Assembly (NCBI GenBank): GCA_020628475.1
Contig: JAHDFB010000017.1
Coordinates: 1-51,334 of the forward strand
Direction: 5' to 3'
Source: Saprospiraceae bacterium
Lineage (GTDB): Bacteria > Bacteroidota > Bacteroidia > Chitinophagales > Saprospiraceae
DNA: 51,334 nt
The translations under genes were made by a program, and so were the position numbers. Below the pieces are notes generated by a model. The model saw only the letters and a list, made by a program, of their open reading frames with translations, did not search any database and was not told where the DNA came from. Below, piece by piece: positions 36,477-45,900 of the stretch. Position 1 is the stretch's first letter. Each line of letters opens with the position of its first letter.

Positions 36477-36486
36477 TATAGCTTTG
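36456..36486 (+). promoter_or_regulatory. Promoter of the blaI-M56 operon
   Basis: TTG (36456-36458), 20 nt, then TAGCTTTG (36479-36486), a perfect TAnnTTTG. A start near 36492 leaves a leader of about 16 nt before the ATG at 36508. Two operators overlap it. Confidence 0.65.
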
Positions 36487-36507
36487 TGACAGACAAAATA
36501 TTGAATA

Positions 36508-36867
36508 ATGAAAAAATTAGGACAACGAGAAGAACAGATCATGCAAGTCTTGTGGGAGCATGGGCCTCTATTTGTGAAAGAGATCATTGAATTCTTACCA
36601 GATCCGAAGCCGCATTATAATTCCGTCTCTACCATGGTTCGTATTCTAGCCACCAAAGGTTACATCGACCACAAAGCTTTTGGTAAGACGCATCAATACT
36701 TCGCTGTATTGAAAAAAGATGCTTATCAAACCAAAGCGGTGAACGATGTCTTAGGATCTTTCTTTAATAATTCCTATAGTGAGATGGTGGCCTATTTTGC
36801 CAAGAAAGAAAAGATCTCCGAAGACGAGTTGGAAAACATTTTGAAAATGATCAAAAACAATAAATAA
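36508..36867 (+). CDS. BlaI/MecI-family transcriptional repressor
   Basis: A 119-residue winged-helix repressor. The first half is the DNA-binding domain (REEQIMQVLWEHGPLFVKEII, split as EEQIMQVLWEHGP and VKEII; then SVSTMVRILATKGYIDH as the wing region). The second half is the dimerisation part cut by the membrane sensor in known systems. The stop TAA shares a base with the ATG of the M56 gene (TAATG). Palindromic sites in front of the gene suggest it represses its own operon. Confidence 0.94.
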   Translation: MKKLGQREEQIMQVLWEHGPLFVKEIIEFLPDPKPHYNSVSTMVRILATKGYIDHKAFGKTHQYFAVLKKDAYQTKAVNDVLGSFFNNSYSEMVAYFAKKEKISEDELENILKMIKNNK

Positions 36868-39386
36868 TGCTCCCTTATATCCTCCATGTATCTGTACTAT
36901 TAGCTACCTTTTTCTTGTTTTATAAGGTATTCCTAGAACGAGAAACCTTCTATCAACTGAATCGATTTTTCCTAGTAATTTCATTAGTAATATCGGTTAC
37001 CCTACCCTTCGTTTCAATTCCAGCATCATACTCTTTTCATACTGTCCATGAACGCACCGATGAAGGAGCTACAGCATTGTTAGAAAATGAAGCGGAAACA
37101 ACGGCATCCATTCCTTCTTCAACCGATCTTTCGAAGAATAATAGTAAGCAAGAAGAATCAGCAGCCATAGACAGTAAAGAATCTAAGTCTATGATTGAAC
37201 GCATACGCGGTTCTTTGCTTCAAAATAGTTGGATCAAATGGCTAAAATGGATATATCTAGGAGGTATCGGCATTTTCAGTATTAATTTTTTCATTCAATT
37301 TTTCTTAATACTTATCAAGCGATACCGGTTAGAATCCTTCAAAGATGGTATTTATCGCATTATTGAATTAAGAAAAGAGGAAGCACCATTTTCCTTTTTA
37401 AACTGGATTTTTATCAATCCTGCAGCATACGATCCCGATACATTCGATCAAATATTACATCATGAAAAAATACACGTAGCGCAAGCACATTTCGCCGACA
37501 AATTGATGGCTGAGTTAATGGTCATTGTTTTTTGGTTCAATCCATTTAGCTGGCTCTATAGAAACTCCATCAGTAATAATCTCGAGTACATTACAGATGA
37601 TTCTATGCTCAGTCATGGTACCGAAAAACAACAATACCAAATGAATCTACTCAAAATTTCGGTACCTCAACATGCGCTTGATCTAACAACCAATTACAAT
37701 GAATCTTTCTTAACTAAAAGAATTAAAATGATGAACAGTAGAAAATCTTCAGCAAAATCAAGCTGGAAATACCTATTAATATTTCCAGTCATAGCTCTCT
37801 CTATAGCGTCTTTAAATGGACTGCAAGCAACACCTTCCAATAATGCACCAGAAAAACGTGTTCATACGGATCAAAACTTCACACAATCCGAAGTAATGGC
37901 TAGTCCAGATGTACAAGCAGAGCCCGTAGAAATTCAGCTTCAAGATGCTCAACCGCAGGTGGTGACAAACGGTTTGGAACATAAGGACAAAAACAAAAAT
38001 AAAGATAAGGATAATGAAAAAGGAAAAGATAAGAGTAAAGACAAATCGAAGCTCAAAAGTAAAACCAAGCTAAAGCAAAACTTCCAGTGGGATTATGACA
38101 AGATTACACCAGGGCATTGGCAAGGTAAAATTCGAGACAACGAAGTTTGTGTATACTTAAACAATTCACGACGCGGATTTAACAATAATTGGACGATACA
38201 AGAGTGTTTCCCGAAATCGCTTTTCGCTGATTTGAACAGTGCTTCCATGACTGATTTCAAGGTCAGTCGAGAAGCTGGAACCCTCATATTATCTGGACGT
38301 TTTGAAGGAAACAACGGTGAAGGTATGTTCGAATTCGAACCCAATGCATCTTTTAAGAAGTCCCTTGCCAATTTTGGAATAACAAATGCAACGGACGAAG
38401 ATCTTTTTCAAATCTTCATGAATGATACTGGAATGGACTTCGTCCAGAAACTAAGTGATGATAAAATGGATTTTGGCATTAAAGATATTGTCACATTAGG
38501 TATTCATGGAGTAGATGATCGTTATGATGAACTTCGAGAAGTGTTCGAGCTGAGCAATGAAACCATGAGCGCTAAGAAATTAACTACCATGGCCATTCAC
38601 GGAGTGCGATTAGATCTAGCAAAATCACTATATGCCATCAATAGTTCAGACTTCAGTGTTCAAAGAATTGTCGAAGCACATATACATGGTGTTTCAAACA
38701 AGCTGCTAAAAGCTATCCAAGCATATGGATTCTCTTCAGTCTCACTTAGAAATGTGATTGATATGACGATCCATGGTGTCAATCCAGATCATATCTATAA
38801 AATGAAAAAATTAGGCTACACGGACATGCAACCAAAGCATTTCGTTGAGTTTGCCATTCATGGCGTGCAAATTCCATTTGTCCAAAAGGCCGTTGAAAAC
38901 AATCTTAATTACAGTCCAAAGGACTTCATTAACATGTCCATTCATGGTGGTGACTCTCAGTTTATTGATGGAATGAGTCAAGCTGGATTCTCCAATCTGA
39001 GTGCTAAAGAAATAGAATCTGCACTAATACACGGAGTCACTCCATCCTTTGCAAAAGAGCTACGTGCCGCTGGTTATAATGATCTTGAAATCCGTGACTT
39101 AGTCAACTTTAAAATCCATGGAGTCAGCACTTCTTTTATCCAAGGCTTAAAAGATCTTGGCTTCGATTATTCTCCAAAGGAGCTCATCGATTCGGCCATC
39201 CACGGTATTTCAGTCAACTATGTGAAGGACCTTCAAGCTCTTAATCTACAAGGCATTACTCCTAAAAGCCTAATTAACGCAAAAATCCATGGAGTATCTG
39301 CCAAATTCGTTAAGAAAGCGCAATCTAAAGGATACAACTTGACCGAATTAAAAGAATACATCAAAATTAAAATTCACGGTATTTAA
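36867..39386 (+). CDS. M56 (BlaR1-type) metallopeptidase with C-terminal IHGV repeats
   Basis: An 839-residue membrane protein. The first 320 residues form the M56 peptidase: membrane helices at about 5-25, 30-50, 125-147 and 305-322, and the zinc motif HEKIH (H199, E200, H203). Then come a disordered, lysine-rich linker (about 370-410) and, from about 545, eleven IHG[VIG] motifs that close ten tandem repeats of 28-31 residues (for example TPSFAKELRAAGYNDLEIRD ending in IHGV). In BlaR1 the C-terminal part is a penicillin-binding sensor; here repeats replace it, so the ligand is likely different. It would cleave or release the BlaI partner on signalling. Confidence 0.9.
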   Translation: MLPYILHVSVLLATFFLFYKVFLERETFYQLNRFFLVISLVISVTLPFVSIPASYSFHTVHERTDEGATALLENEAETTASIPSSTDLSKNNSKQEESAAIDSKESKSMIERIRGSLLQNSWIKWLKWIYLGGIGIFSINFFIQFFLILIKRYRLESFKDGIYRIIELRKEEAPFSFLNWIFINPAAYDPDTFDQILHHEKIHVAQAHFADKLMAELMVIVFWFNPFSWLYRNSISNNLEYITDDSMLSHGTEKQQYQMNLLKISVPQHALDLTTNYNESFLTKRIKMMNSRKSSAKSSWKYLLIFPVIALSIASLNGLQATPSNNAPEKRVHTDQNFTQSEVMASPDVQAEPVEIQLQDAQPQVVTNGLEHKDKNKNKDKDNEKGKDKSKDKSKLKSKTKLKQNFQWDYDKITPGHWQGKIRDNEVCVYLNNSRRGFNNNWTIQECFPKSLFADLNSASMTDFKVSREAGTLILSGRFEGNNGEGMFEFEPNASFKKSLANFGITNATDEDLFQIFMNDTGMDFVQKLSDDKMDFGIKDIVTLGIHGVDDRYDELREVFELSNETMSAKKLTTMAIHGVRLDLAKSLYAINSSDFSVQRIVEAHIHGVSNKLLKAIQAYGFSSVSLRNVIDMTIHGVNPDHIYKMKKLGYTDMQPKHFVEFAIHGVQIPFVQKAVENNLNYSPKDFINMSIHGGDSQFIDGMSQAGFSNLSAKEIESALIHGVTPSFAKELRAAGYNDLEIRDLVNFKIHGVSTSFIQGLKDLGFDYSPKELIDSAIHGISVNYVKDLQALNLQGITPKSLINAKIHGVSAKFVKKAQSKGYNLTELKEYIKIKIHGI

Positions 39387-39442
39387 CTGGTGTTGTAACC
39401 ATTCTAAAAATCAACAGTCTTATATAATATAAACCCGATTAA

Positions 39443-39604
39443 AATACCTTCCGATCAGTAGGCACAAAAGATTATGTTATATCAAATGTGCCTATTGATC
39501 ATGTAGCTGGACAAGCCCTTGACAACGGTTTGACAGTACAACTATACCCTAAACTTATTACAAGTGAATGGCAAGAAATCAACTTGCTTGTTCATTCTAG
39601 CTGA
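39443..39604 (+). pseudogene. Possible remnant of a short coding segment
   Basis: 53 sense codons without a start ATG, open between a TAA at 39440 and a TGA at 39602. The reading looks protein-like (DYVISNVPIDHVAGQALDNG, then LTVQLYPKLITSEWQEI), although the region lies between two strong genes and is overlapped by the next gene's leader. It may be the end of a degraded gene. No family was recognised, and chance is possible. Confidence 0.25.
39453..39500. repeat. 14-bp inverted repeat with 20-nt loop
   Basis: GATCAGTAGGCACA (39453-39466) and TGTGCCTATTGATC (39487-39500) are complementary at 13 of 14 positions. It may be an operator, a terminator without a T-run, or a mobile-element remnant. 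Confidence 0.45.
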
Positions 39605-39617
39605 CAAACAAATTAAA

Positions 39618-42284
39618 ATGAAAACGCACACAATTCTAATCAAAATAGTAAGTTGCTACCTGTTCTTACACTATGCCTTATATACATCAGGTCAACAGGT
39701 CCGCACGGAATTACCACCCAAAAAGACTTACCAAACGGACTATGTTTCTCCTCAAGAAGCACCCAAAATTGATGGATTATTGGATGATGCCGCTTGGAAT
39801 GTGGTTCCTTGGGATGGCGAGTTTATACAAAGAGAACCGAATGAAAAAGAAGCTCCTACTGAAGCAACCAAGTTTAAGATCGTCTATGATGATAAATTCT
39901 TATATGTGGGCGTTTCTTGTCTAGAAAATGAACCTGATAAAATCGAAAAACGACTGAGTCGAAGAGATGGATTTGAAGGCGATTGGGTTGAAATCAATAT
40001 CGATAGTTATCACGATCTACAAACGGCGTTCTCCTTTACGGTCACGGCAGCTGGCGTCAAAGGTGATGAATTGATTTCTAGGGACGGAGAAGATTGGGAC
40101 TCCAGTTGGAATCCAATTTGGTATGTCAAAACGAGCGCCGATGATCGCGGTTGGTATGCAGAAATGAAAATTCCTTTTTCTCAACTTCGTTTTGGAAAAT
40201 TGGAAGAACAAATTTGGGGCATTCAACTCACCCGAAATCTTTTCAAAAAAGCGGAACGGTCTAATTGGCAATATATTCCACGAAATGAATCTGGATGGGT
40301 CAGTAATTTCGGCGAATTAAGGGGATTGAAAAACCTAAAAGCCCAAAAACAAGTAGAAATTCAGCCATTTGTTTTGGCATCCTCTTCCAGATATCAAAAG
40401 GAAGAAGGAAATCCATATCGCGATGGAAGCGATCAAATGATTAATGGAGGAATCGACGGGAAGATAGGGATTACTAATGATCTAACCTTAGACTTTACTG
40501 TCAACCCAGATTTTGGACAGGTAGAAGCTGATCCGGCGGCAATCGCCTTGGATGGATTTCAGATATTCTTTAGAGAACAGAGACCCTTTTTCGTAGAAAA
40601 CAAAAACATATTCAACTTCAATGTATCTGGATCTGCGGCTGGAAACACCTTCGGAAATGACAACTTATTCTATTCAAGAAGAATCGGCAAAAACCCTTCC
40701 TATTACCCTTATGTAGCATCCAATGCTCATGTAGATTTACCCTCGAGTACAAGTATTCTAGGTGCTGCTAAATTTAGTGGTAAGACAAAAGAAGGCTTAT
40801 CCATTGGGATCTTGGAAAGCGTCACTTCCAAAGAATTTGCAAGAATTGAACATCTCGGTACGGAGACTACAGAAATCATCGAACCGCTTTCTAACTACTT
40901 CGTGGGTCGAATTAAAAAAGATTTCAATGAACGAAATTCAAACATTGGAGTCATGTTGACCAACACCACCCGTAATATTGAAGGAGAACTCGACTTTTTG
41001 CATAAAAATGCAACAACTGGTGGAATAGACTTTATTCACAAATGGGATAATAGAGCTTGGCAGTTATCGGGGAATTTTATTTTTTCGAATGTTCAAGGTA
41101 GTGCAAAATCCATCACTAGAACTCAACAATCCATTGAGCATTTATACCAGAGAATGGATGCCAGTCATCTGGAAGTTGATACCAGCTTAACGAGTTTGAG
41201 TGGTACAGGAGGCATTCTAAGACTGGGTAACTTTGGTGGAAATCTTAACTTCGAATCCGGTGTGACTTGGCGAACACCAGGATTGGAATTGAATGATATC
41301 GGCTTCCAAAGGCAAGCAGACGATATTCGCCATTTTACTTGGTGCGGCTATAAATGGAGAGAACCATTCTCCATATTCCGGTACATGCAGGCAAATTATA
41401 ATCATTGGATTGTTGCCGATTTTGAAGGGAATATCAACAGTGTGGCTTGGAACGTAAATTGGAGAGCCATTTTTAAAAACAACAGTAATTTTGGCATCGG
41501 GTCCAACATCAGCCCTTATCAATTCTCCAACAACGAGTTGAGAGGTGGTCCAAGATTCAGATATGTACCAGAAATAGGTTTTTGGGTATTTGGAAATACC
41601 GACGATCGTAAAAAACTGTACGGAGGATTCAATACCTATGTAGAACGTGCGCGTTCAGCTGCCAATACCTTCTATACGTTAAGACTGTATCTAAAATATC
41701 AACCCATCAATCGCTTAAATCTCTTAATCGGGCCAAGATATTCGAATGGAACCAATGAACTGCAATACGTAAATCAACGCTTTTTTGGTCCCAACACAGA
41801 GTTCATTGTAGCAGACCTGGATCAGAACACTTTCAGTATAGAAACCAGAATTAATGCCACCATCAATCCGAACCTTACGATTCAATTTTATGCGGAGCCT
41901 TTTACTACCAGGGTTAATTACTCGGAATTTAAACGAATTATTAATCCCCTATCCTCGCAGCTTTCTGAGAAAGCAGAAACATTTGATCAAGAGCAATTGC
42001 AATTCAACGATCAATCGGAAACGTATTTGATCGATCAAGATAAAGATGGACAAACAGATTATTCCTTTGGAAAACCAGATTTTTCTTATGCACAACTGCG
42101 ATCAAATCTTGTGCTACGATGGGAATATAAACCGGGATCGGAATTATTCTTTGTATGGTCCCATAATAATGGAGGACTTGGAGATCCAAGCAGCTCGATC
42201 GGTCAAATTATGAATCAACAATTTCTGGAAACGGAAGGAGAAAACATCTTATTAATTAAAGCAACCTATAGATTGAGTTTATAA
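39618..42284 (+). CDS. DUF5916 outer-membrane protein with N-terminal CBM9-like domain
   Basis: 888 residues from the ATG at 39618 (MKTHTILIKIVSCYLFLHYALYTSG), which gives a signal peptide; the longer frame from 39564 starts at GTG and has no signal at its N-terminus. Residues about 35-230 form a CBM9-like beta-sandwich (PKIDGLLDDAAWNVVPW, FKIVYDDKFLYVGVSC). The rest is a DUF5916 region of many amphipathic strands ending in YRLSL, as in outer-membrane barrels (DLTLDFTVNPDFGQVEADPA, split as DLTLDF and NPDFGQVEADP, is a family hallmark). The function is unknown. Confidence 0.88.
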   Translation: MKTHTILIKIVSCYLFLHYALYTSGQQVRTELPPKKTYQTDYVSPQEAPKIDGLLDDAAWNVVPWDGEFIQREPNEKEAPTEATKFKIVYDDKFLYVGVSCLENEPDKIEKRLSRRDGFEGDWVEINIDSYHDLQTAFSFTVTAAGVKGDELISRDGEDWDSSWNPIWYVKTSADDRGWYAEMKIPFSQLRFGKLEEQIWGIQLTRNLFKKAERSNWQYIPRNESGWVSNFGELRGLKNLKAQKQVEIQPFVLASSSRYQKEEGNPYRDGSDQMINGGIDGKIGITNDLTLDFTVNPDFGQVEADPAAIALDGFQIFFREQRPFFVENKNIFNFNVSGSAAGNTFGNDNLFYSRRIGKNPSYYPYVASNAHVDLPSSTSILGAAKFSGKTKEGLSIGILESVTSKEFARIEHLGTETTEIIEPLSNYFVGRIKKDFNERNSNIGVMLTNTTRNIEGELDFLHKNATTGGIDFIHKWDNRAWQLSGNFIFSNVQGSAKSITRTQQSIEHLYQRMDASHLEVDTSLTSLSGTGGILRLGNFGGNLNFESGVTWRTPGLELNDIGFQRQADDIRHFTWCGYKWREPFSIFRYMQANYNHWIVADFEGNINSVAWNVNWRAIFKNNSNFGIGSNISPYQFSNNELRGGPRFRYVPEIGFWVFGNTDDRKKLYGGFNTYVERARSAANTFYTLRLYLKYQPINRLNLLIGPRYSNGTNELQYVNQRFFGPNTEFIVADLDQNTFSIETRINATINPNLTIQFYAEPFTTRVNYSEFKRIINPLSSQLSEKAETFDQEQLQFNDQSETYLIDQDKDGQTDYSFGKPDFSYAQLRSNLVLRWEYKPGSELFFVWSHNNGGLGDPSSSIGQIMNQQFLETEGENILLIKATYRLSL

Positions 42285-42500
42285 GGATAAACAGTATAAA
42301 CATTCGGCTAATTACTAAAAACACTGAGCATTCTATTTGTTTTTTCAAGATTTACATCATTTTATGAATAGTAAAATAAGCTCTATTCCGAATATTATTC
42401 TAAAAACAAGCGTAGCTCGCTCTATTATTCCAAATTGTTAATTAATCTGAAATAATAATCTAAAAAAATACCAAAAGTTGAAATTTTATTTAATTTTGCA
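42285..42500. other. Intergenic stretch upstream of the candidate small RNA
   Basis: No gene is seen in this AT-rich stretch after the DUF5916 stop. A -7 box TAATTTTG (42491-42498) lies at its end. Confidence 0.5.
42491..42498 (+). promoter_or_regulatory. -7 box of the candidate small RNA
   Basis: TAATTTTG is a perfect TAnnTTTG. A TTG is found only 13 nt upstream, so the -33 element is weak. A transcript would start near 42504. Confidence 0.4.
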
Positions 42501-42503
42501 ATG

Positions 42504-42638
42504 TGCGATAATACAATATTATCAAACAATGCAACTTTACGGAATTAAAAATGATTTCAAAGCACTGTTGCATATACATGCGGATTTGTGATTTTATTGA
42601 GGGAGCCATCTAACTAACTAAGGTGGCTTTCTTTTTTT
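42504..42638 (+). ncRNA. Candidate small RNA or leader upstream of pntAB
   Basis: A stretch of about 135 nt bounded by a perfect -7 box and an intrinsic terminator, with no ordinary gene. It could encode a 20-residue peptide (42529-42591, MQLYGIKNDFKALLHIHADL) or act as a non-coding RNA. No known RNA family was recognised; SRP RNA and tmRNA hallmarks are absent. The terminator ends 94 nt before pntA, so an attenuator role is also possible. Confidence 0.4.
42601..42638 (+). terminator. Intrinsic terminator before pntA
   Basis: The stem GGGAGCCATC (42601-42610) / GGTGGCTTTC (42622-42631), with G-U pairs, loop TAACTAACTAA, is followed by TTTTTTT (42632-42638). It is a classic rho-independent terminator, the clearest in the window. 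Confidence 0.75.
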
Positions 42639-42673
42639 CCCTGATTTCTATAGCACATACTTCCTTTCGGTTA

Positions 42674-42702
42674 TTGCATCTTCATCAATTATTGTACTTT
42701 TA
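42674..42702 (+). promoter_or_regulatory. Likely promoter of pntAB
   Basis: TTG (42674-42676), 18 nt, then TACTTTTA (42695-42702; seven of eight of TAnnTTTG). The leader before the ATG at 42733 would be about 24 nt. It lies downstream of the terminator, so pntAB may be transcribed independently of the small RNA. Confidence 0.5.
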
Positions 42703-42732
42703 CAATAATGATTATCCACAATATATACCTAT

Positions 42733-44271
42733 ATGAAAGTTGGAATACCCAAAGAAATTGTCGACAATGAAAATCGTGTTGCCGCTACGCCAAAAACGGT
42801 AAAGCGGCTCATCAAACAAGGATTTGAAGTTTTTATTGAAACGAAAGCCGGTGAAAATGCACAGTACTCGGATGAATCCTTCCAATCAGCAGGGGCACAT
42901 ATACTAACCAGTGCTCAAGAAATCTACAGCACAGCCGATATCATTCTCAAAGTTCAAGCCGTTAGCAGTGAAGAGATCAACATGATGCAAGAAGAGCAAG
43001 TTATGTTGAGCTATTTAAATCCTGCACAAAATGGAGACCTTCTACAACAACTTGCGAACAAGCGAATTAACGCTATTGCGATGGACGCCATTCCTAGAAT
43101 ATCTAGGGCTCAAAAAATGGATGTGCTTTCTTCCATGGCAAATATTGCTGGCTATAGATCTGTCATTGAAGGGGCTAATTATTTTGGGCGTTTTCTCAAT
43201 GGACAAATCACAGCGGCAGGTAAAGTAGATCCTGCCAAGGTGTTGGTGATCGGTGCTGGAGTTGCTGGTCTTGCCGCCATCGGGACAGCAAAATCGCTTG
43301 GAGCCATCGTTCGGGCATTTGACACTAGAATGGAAGTAGCCGAACAGATTAATAGTATGGGCGCAGAATTTTTAACGGTAGATATCGATGAGGATGGCTC
43401 TACAGATTCTGGATATTCCAAAGTCATGAGTCAAGCATTTATTGATGCAGAAATGGCGCTTTTCAAAGAACAAGCAAAAGAAGTAGATATCATTATTACC
43501 ACGGCTCAGATTCCTGGTCGATCTGCACCGAAATTAATTCTGGATTACCATGTTGCTGCGATGAAACCTGGCTCGGTTATCGTCGATTTGGCGGCATCTT
43601 CTGGAGGAAATTGCAGTCTTACTAGAAATAATGAAGTATACACCACGGATAATGGTGTCACGATCGTCGGTAAAATTGATCAATTACCGGCTCAAGCCAG
43701 TCAACTATATGGAAATAACCTTTGTCATTTATTGGATGATATGGGAAAAGCGGAACATTTCAAAATTGATTTGGAAGACGATGTCGTTAAACGGGCCATG
43801 GTCTGTAGAAATGGCGAAATTCATTGGCCTCCCGAACCATTACCCGTCAGTCCAACGAAAACAAAAAATGATACGCAGGCTCTCGACGAGAACGCAGCAT
43901 CAACAGCGACTACTTCGGCTATGTCGAAGGGAGTACGTATGTTTATCACATTAGGTATTATCGCCGCCCTACTCTATTTAATTGGATTAGTGGCTCCAAC
44001 GGAGTTTATGGGACATTTTACGGTATTTGTATTATCCGTTTTCATAGGCTGGCAAGTCATTTGGAATGTATCTCATTCATTACACACGCCACTCATGGCC
44101 GTTACCAATGCGATCAGTGGAATCATCATCATAGGTGGATTACTTCAGACGCGAAACAGCTTGTCTGACCCCATGACTATTTTGGCATTCATTGCCATTT
44201 TCGTTGCCAGTATCAATATTGTAGGTGGATTCTTTGTTACCCATCGTATGTTAAAAATGTTTAGAAAATAA
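42733..44271 (+). CDS. pntA: NAD(P) transhydrogenase alpha subunit
   Basis: 512 residues, close to the E. coli PntA length of 510. Residues 1-370 are the NAD(H)-binding domain I (family start [20 protein letters not shown]; nucleotide motif [22 protein letters not shown]; loop and RSAPKLI motifs present). About 400-505 are the membrane helices of the alpha2 part, so this is the fused form. With PntB it forms a proton-driven enzyme that reduces NADP+ with NADH, at the inner membrane. PntB starts 4 nt later. Confidence 0.97.
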   Translation: MKVGIPKEIVDNENRVAATPKTVKRLIKQGFEVFIETKAGENAQYSDESFQSAGAHILTSAQEIYSTADIILKVQAVSSEEINMMQEEQVMLSYLNPAQNGDLLQQLANKRINAIAMDAIPRISRAQKMDVLSSMANIAGYRSVIEGANYFGRFLNGQITAAGKVDPAKVLVIGAGVAGLAAIGTAKSLGAIVRAFDTRMEVAEQINSMGAEFLTVDIDEDGSTDSGYSKVMSQAFIDAEMALFKEQAKEVDIIITTAQIPGRSAPKLILDYHVAAMKPGSVIVDLAASSGGNCSLTRNNEVYTTDNGVTIVGKIDQLPAQASQLYGNNLCHLLDDMGKAEHFKIDLEDDVVKRAMVCRNGEIHWPPEPLPVSPTKTKNDTQALDENAASTATTSAMSKGVRMFITLGIIAALLYLIGLVAPTEFMGHFTVFVLSVFIGWQVIWNVSHSLHTPLMAVTNAISGIIIIGGLLQTRNSLSDPMTILAFIAIFVASINIVGGFFVTHRMLKMFRK

Positions 44272-44275
44272 TCCC

Positions 44276-45670
44276 ATGATTTCAACACAAATACAAACCG
44301 CCGCGTATTTATTTGCTGGCATTCTATTTATTCTAAGTCTAGGTGGATTATCTTCTCAAGAATCCGCTAAGAGAGGTGTACTCTATGGAATTATTGGAAT
44401 GATCATAGCTATCGTGACTACCGTACTTGGGGCACAGGTAGAAGGTCATATATACATTGTAATTGCCATCGCTCTTGCTTCTATTATAGGAATTTTTCTT
44501 GCAAGAAGAGTCGAAATGACATCCATGCCGCAATTAGTAGCCATTCTACACAGTTTTGTTGGATTGGCGGCCGTTTTGGTGGGCTTTGGCTCTTACTTAG
44601 ATCCACATACGGCCACCTTAACCGGTGCTGCACATAGTATTCATCTCATAGAAGTCTATATTGGAGTCTTCATAGGTGCCATTACTTTTACAGGATCGGT
44701 CGTAGCCTGGGGTAAATTAGAAGGAAAAATAAGAAGTAAAGCCTTATTATATCCCGGTCGACATGTCATTAATATCATCTTAGTTATAATTTGCATCGTT
44801 CTCGGTGTACTTTTCGCGAGCGCTCCTGGAACGGAGGGTATGATACATTTATATATCATGACAGCAATAGCTTCTTTTATCGGCGTGATGCTTGTTATGG
44901 CCATTGGCGGTGCTGACATGCCAGTAGTGGTTTCTATGCTCAATTCGTATTCGGGGTGGGCTGCTGCTGCTGCAGGATTTATGCTAGGTAATGACCTGTT
45001 AATCATTACGGGAGCGTTGGTCGGTAGTTCGGGTGCCATATTATCAATTATCATGTGTAAAGCCATGAATCGATCTTTTCTATCAGTCATTTTTGGAGGG
45101 TTCGGAAATACGACTGCTTCTGGTAGCGCCAAAGAGATAACGGGTGAGGTGACCGCGAGCAATCATGCTGAAGTAGCACAATTACTAAAGGATGCTAAAT
45201 CCGTGATTATTGTGCCCGGCTATGGAATGGCCGTTGCTAAAGCCCAATATCCAGTACACGAATTGGTACAAAAACTAACTGAAAAAGGTAAGACCGTACG
45301 ATTCGGAATACACCCTGTAGCAGGGCGACTACCAGGCCATATGAATGTGCTTTTGGCGGAAGCCAATGTATCCTATGATATCGTTCTTGAAATGGATGAG
45401 ATCAATGAGGACTTTTCAGAAACAGATCTAGTATTGGTTATCGGAGCCAACGACATAGTCAACCCATCGGCTAAAGATGATAGCTCCAGCCCAATTTACG
45501 GCATGCCCGTTCTAGAAGTTTGGAATGCTAATAAAACGATTGTCATGAAACGTTCGATGGCCTCAGGATATGCAGGCGTGCAAAACCCTCTATTTTTCCA
45601 TGACAATACCGATATGTTGTACGGAGATGCCAAGGATAGTGTTCAAAAGTTGAATGCACAACTTCAGTAA
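44276..45670 (+). CDS. pntB: NAD(P) transhydrogenase beta subunit
   Basis: 464 residues (E. coli 462). About eight or nine membrane helices in the first 260 residues carry the proton path, and the C-terminal domain III binds NADP(H): [23 protein letters not shown] and [21 protein letters not shown], each a known family stretch, then [12 protein letters not shown]. It works with PntA, 4 nt upstream. Confidence 0.97.
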   Translation: MISTQIQTAAYLFAGILFILSLGGLSSQESAKRGVLYGIIGMIIAIVTTVLGAQVEGHIYIVIAIALASIIGIFLARRVEMTSMPQLVAILHSFVGLAAVLVGFGSYLDPHTATLTGAAHSIHLIEVYIGVFIGAITFTGSVVAWGKLEGKIRSKALLYPGRHVINIILVIICIVLGVLFASAPGTEGMIHLYIMTAIASFIGVMLVMAIGGADMPVVVSMLNSYSGWAAAAAGFMLGNDLLIITGALVGSSGAILSIIMCKAMNRSFLSVIFGGFGNTTASGSAKEITGEVTASNHAEVAQLLKDAKSVIIVPGYGMAVAKAQYPVHELVQKLTEKGKTVRFGIHPVAGRLPGHMNVLLAEANVSYDIVLEMDEINEDFSETDLVLVIGANDIVNPSAKDDSSSPIYGMPVLEVWNANKTIVMKRSMASGYAGVQNPLFFHDNTDMLYGDAKDSVQKLNAQLQ

Positions 45671-45709
45671 TATTCGAAAACAGCCATAATTACGGATTGG
45701 TTGAGACAT

Positions 45710-45727
45710 GATATAATTTGTTATATC
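45710..45727. repeat. Short palindrome downstream of pntB
   Basis: GATATAA / TTATATC with loop TTTG, a perfect 7-bp inverted repeat, 40 nt after pntB. It may be a weak hairpin or a regulator site. Confidence 0.3.
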
Positions 45728-45873
45728 TGTGATAGGACGTATTCAACGATGATGTCGGAGCGTATGGATTCCTATGATCATTGGTATGCACATGGTAGTG
45801 GACCAAGAAACCACTAGGCTATGATCCGATAAAAACTACTCCAAAGGGTGGGTATTTAACAAATCTGCTGAAA

Positions 45874-45881
45874 TACCTTTG
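45874..45881 (+). promoter_or_regulatory. -7 box of the 485-residue protein gene
   Basis: TACCTTTG is a perfect TAnnTTTG, 19 nt before the ATG at 45901. A TTT lies near the expected -33 position; there is no clear TTG. Confidence 0.45.
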
Positions 45882-45900
45882 ATTCAAAGTATTACTTACG

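Larger units (their letters stand above)
36178..36507. other. Divergent control region of the blaI unit
   Basis: A 330-nt AT-rich region between divergent genes. It holds a palindrome ACTAAT-N2-ATTAGT at 36346, three more at 36423, 36443 and 36463, and the blaI promoter (separate entries). No gene is seen. Confidence 0.6.

Noticed and set aside
44656..45162. 168-codon minus-strand frame within pntB
   Set aside because: A shadow frame of a well-recognised membrane protein gene.
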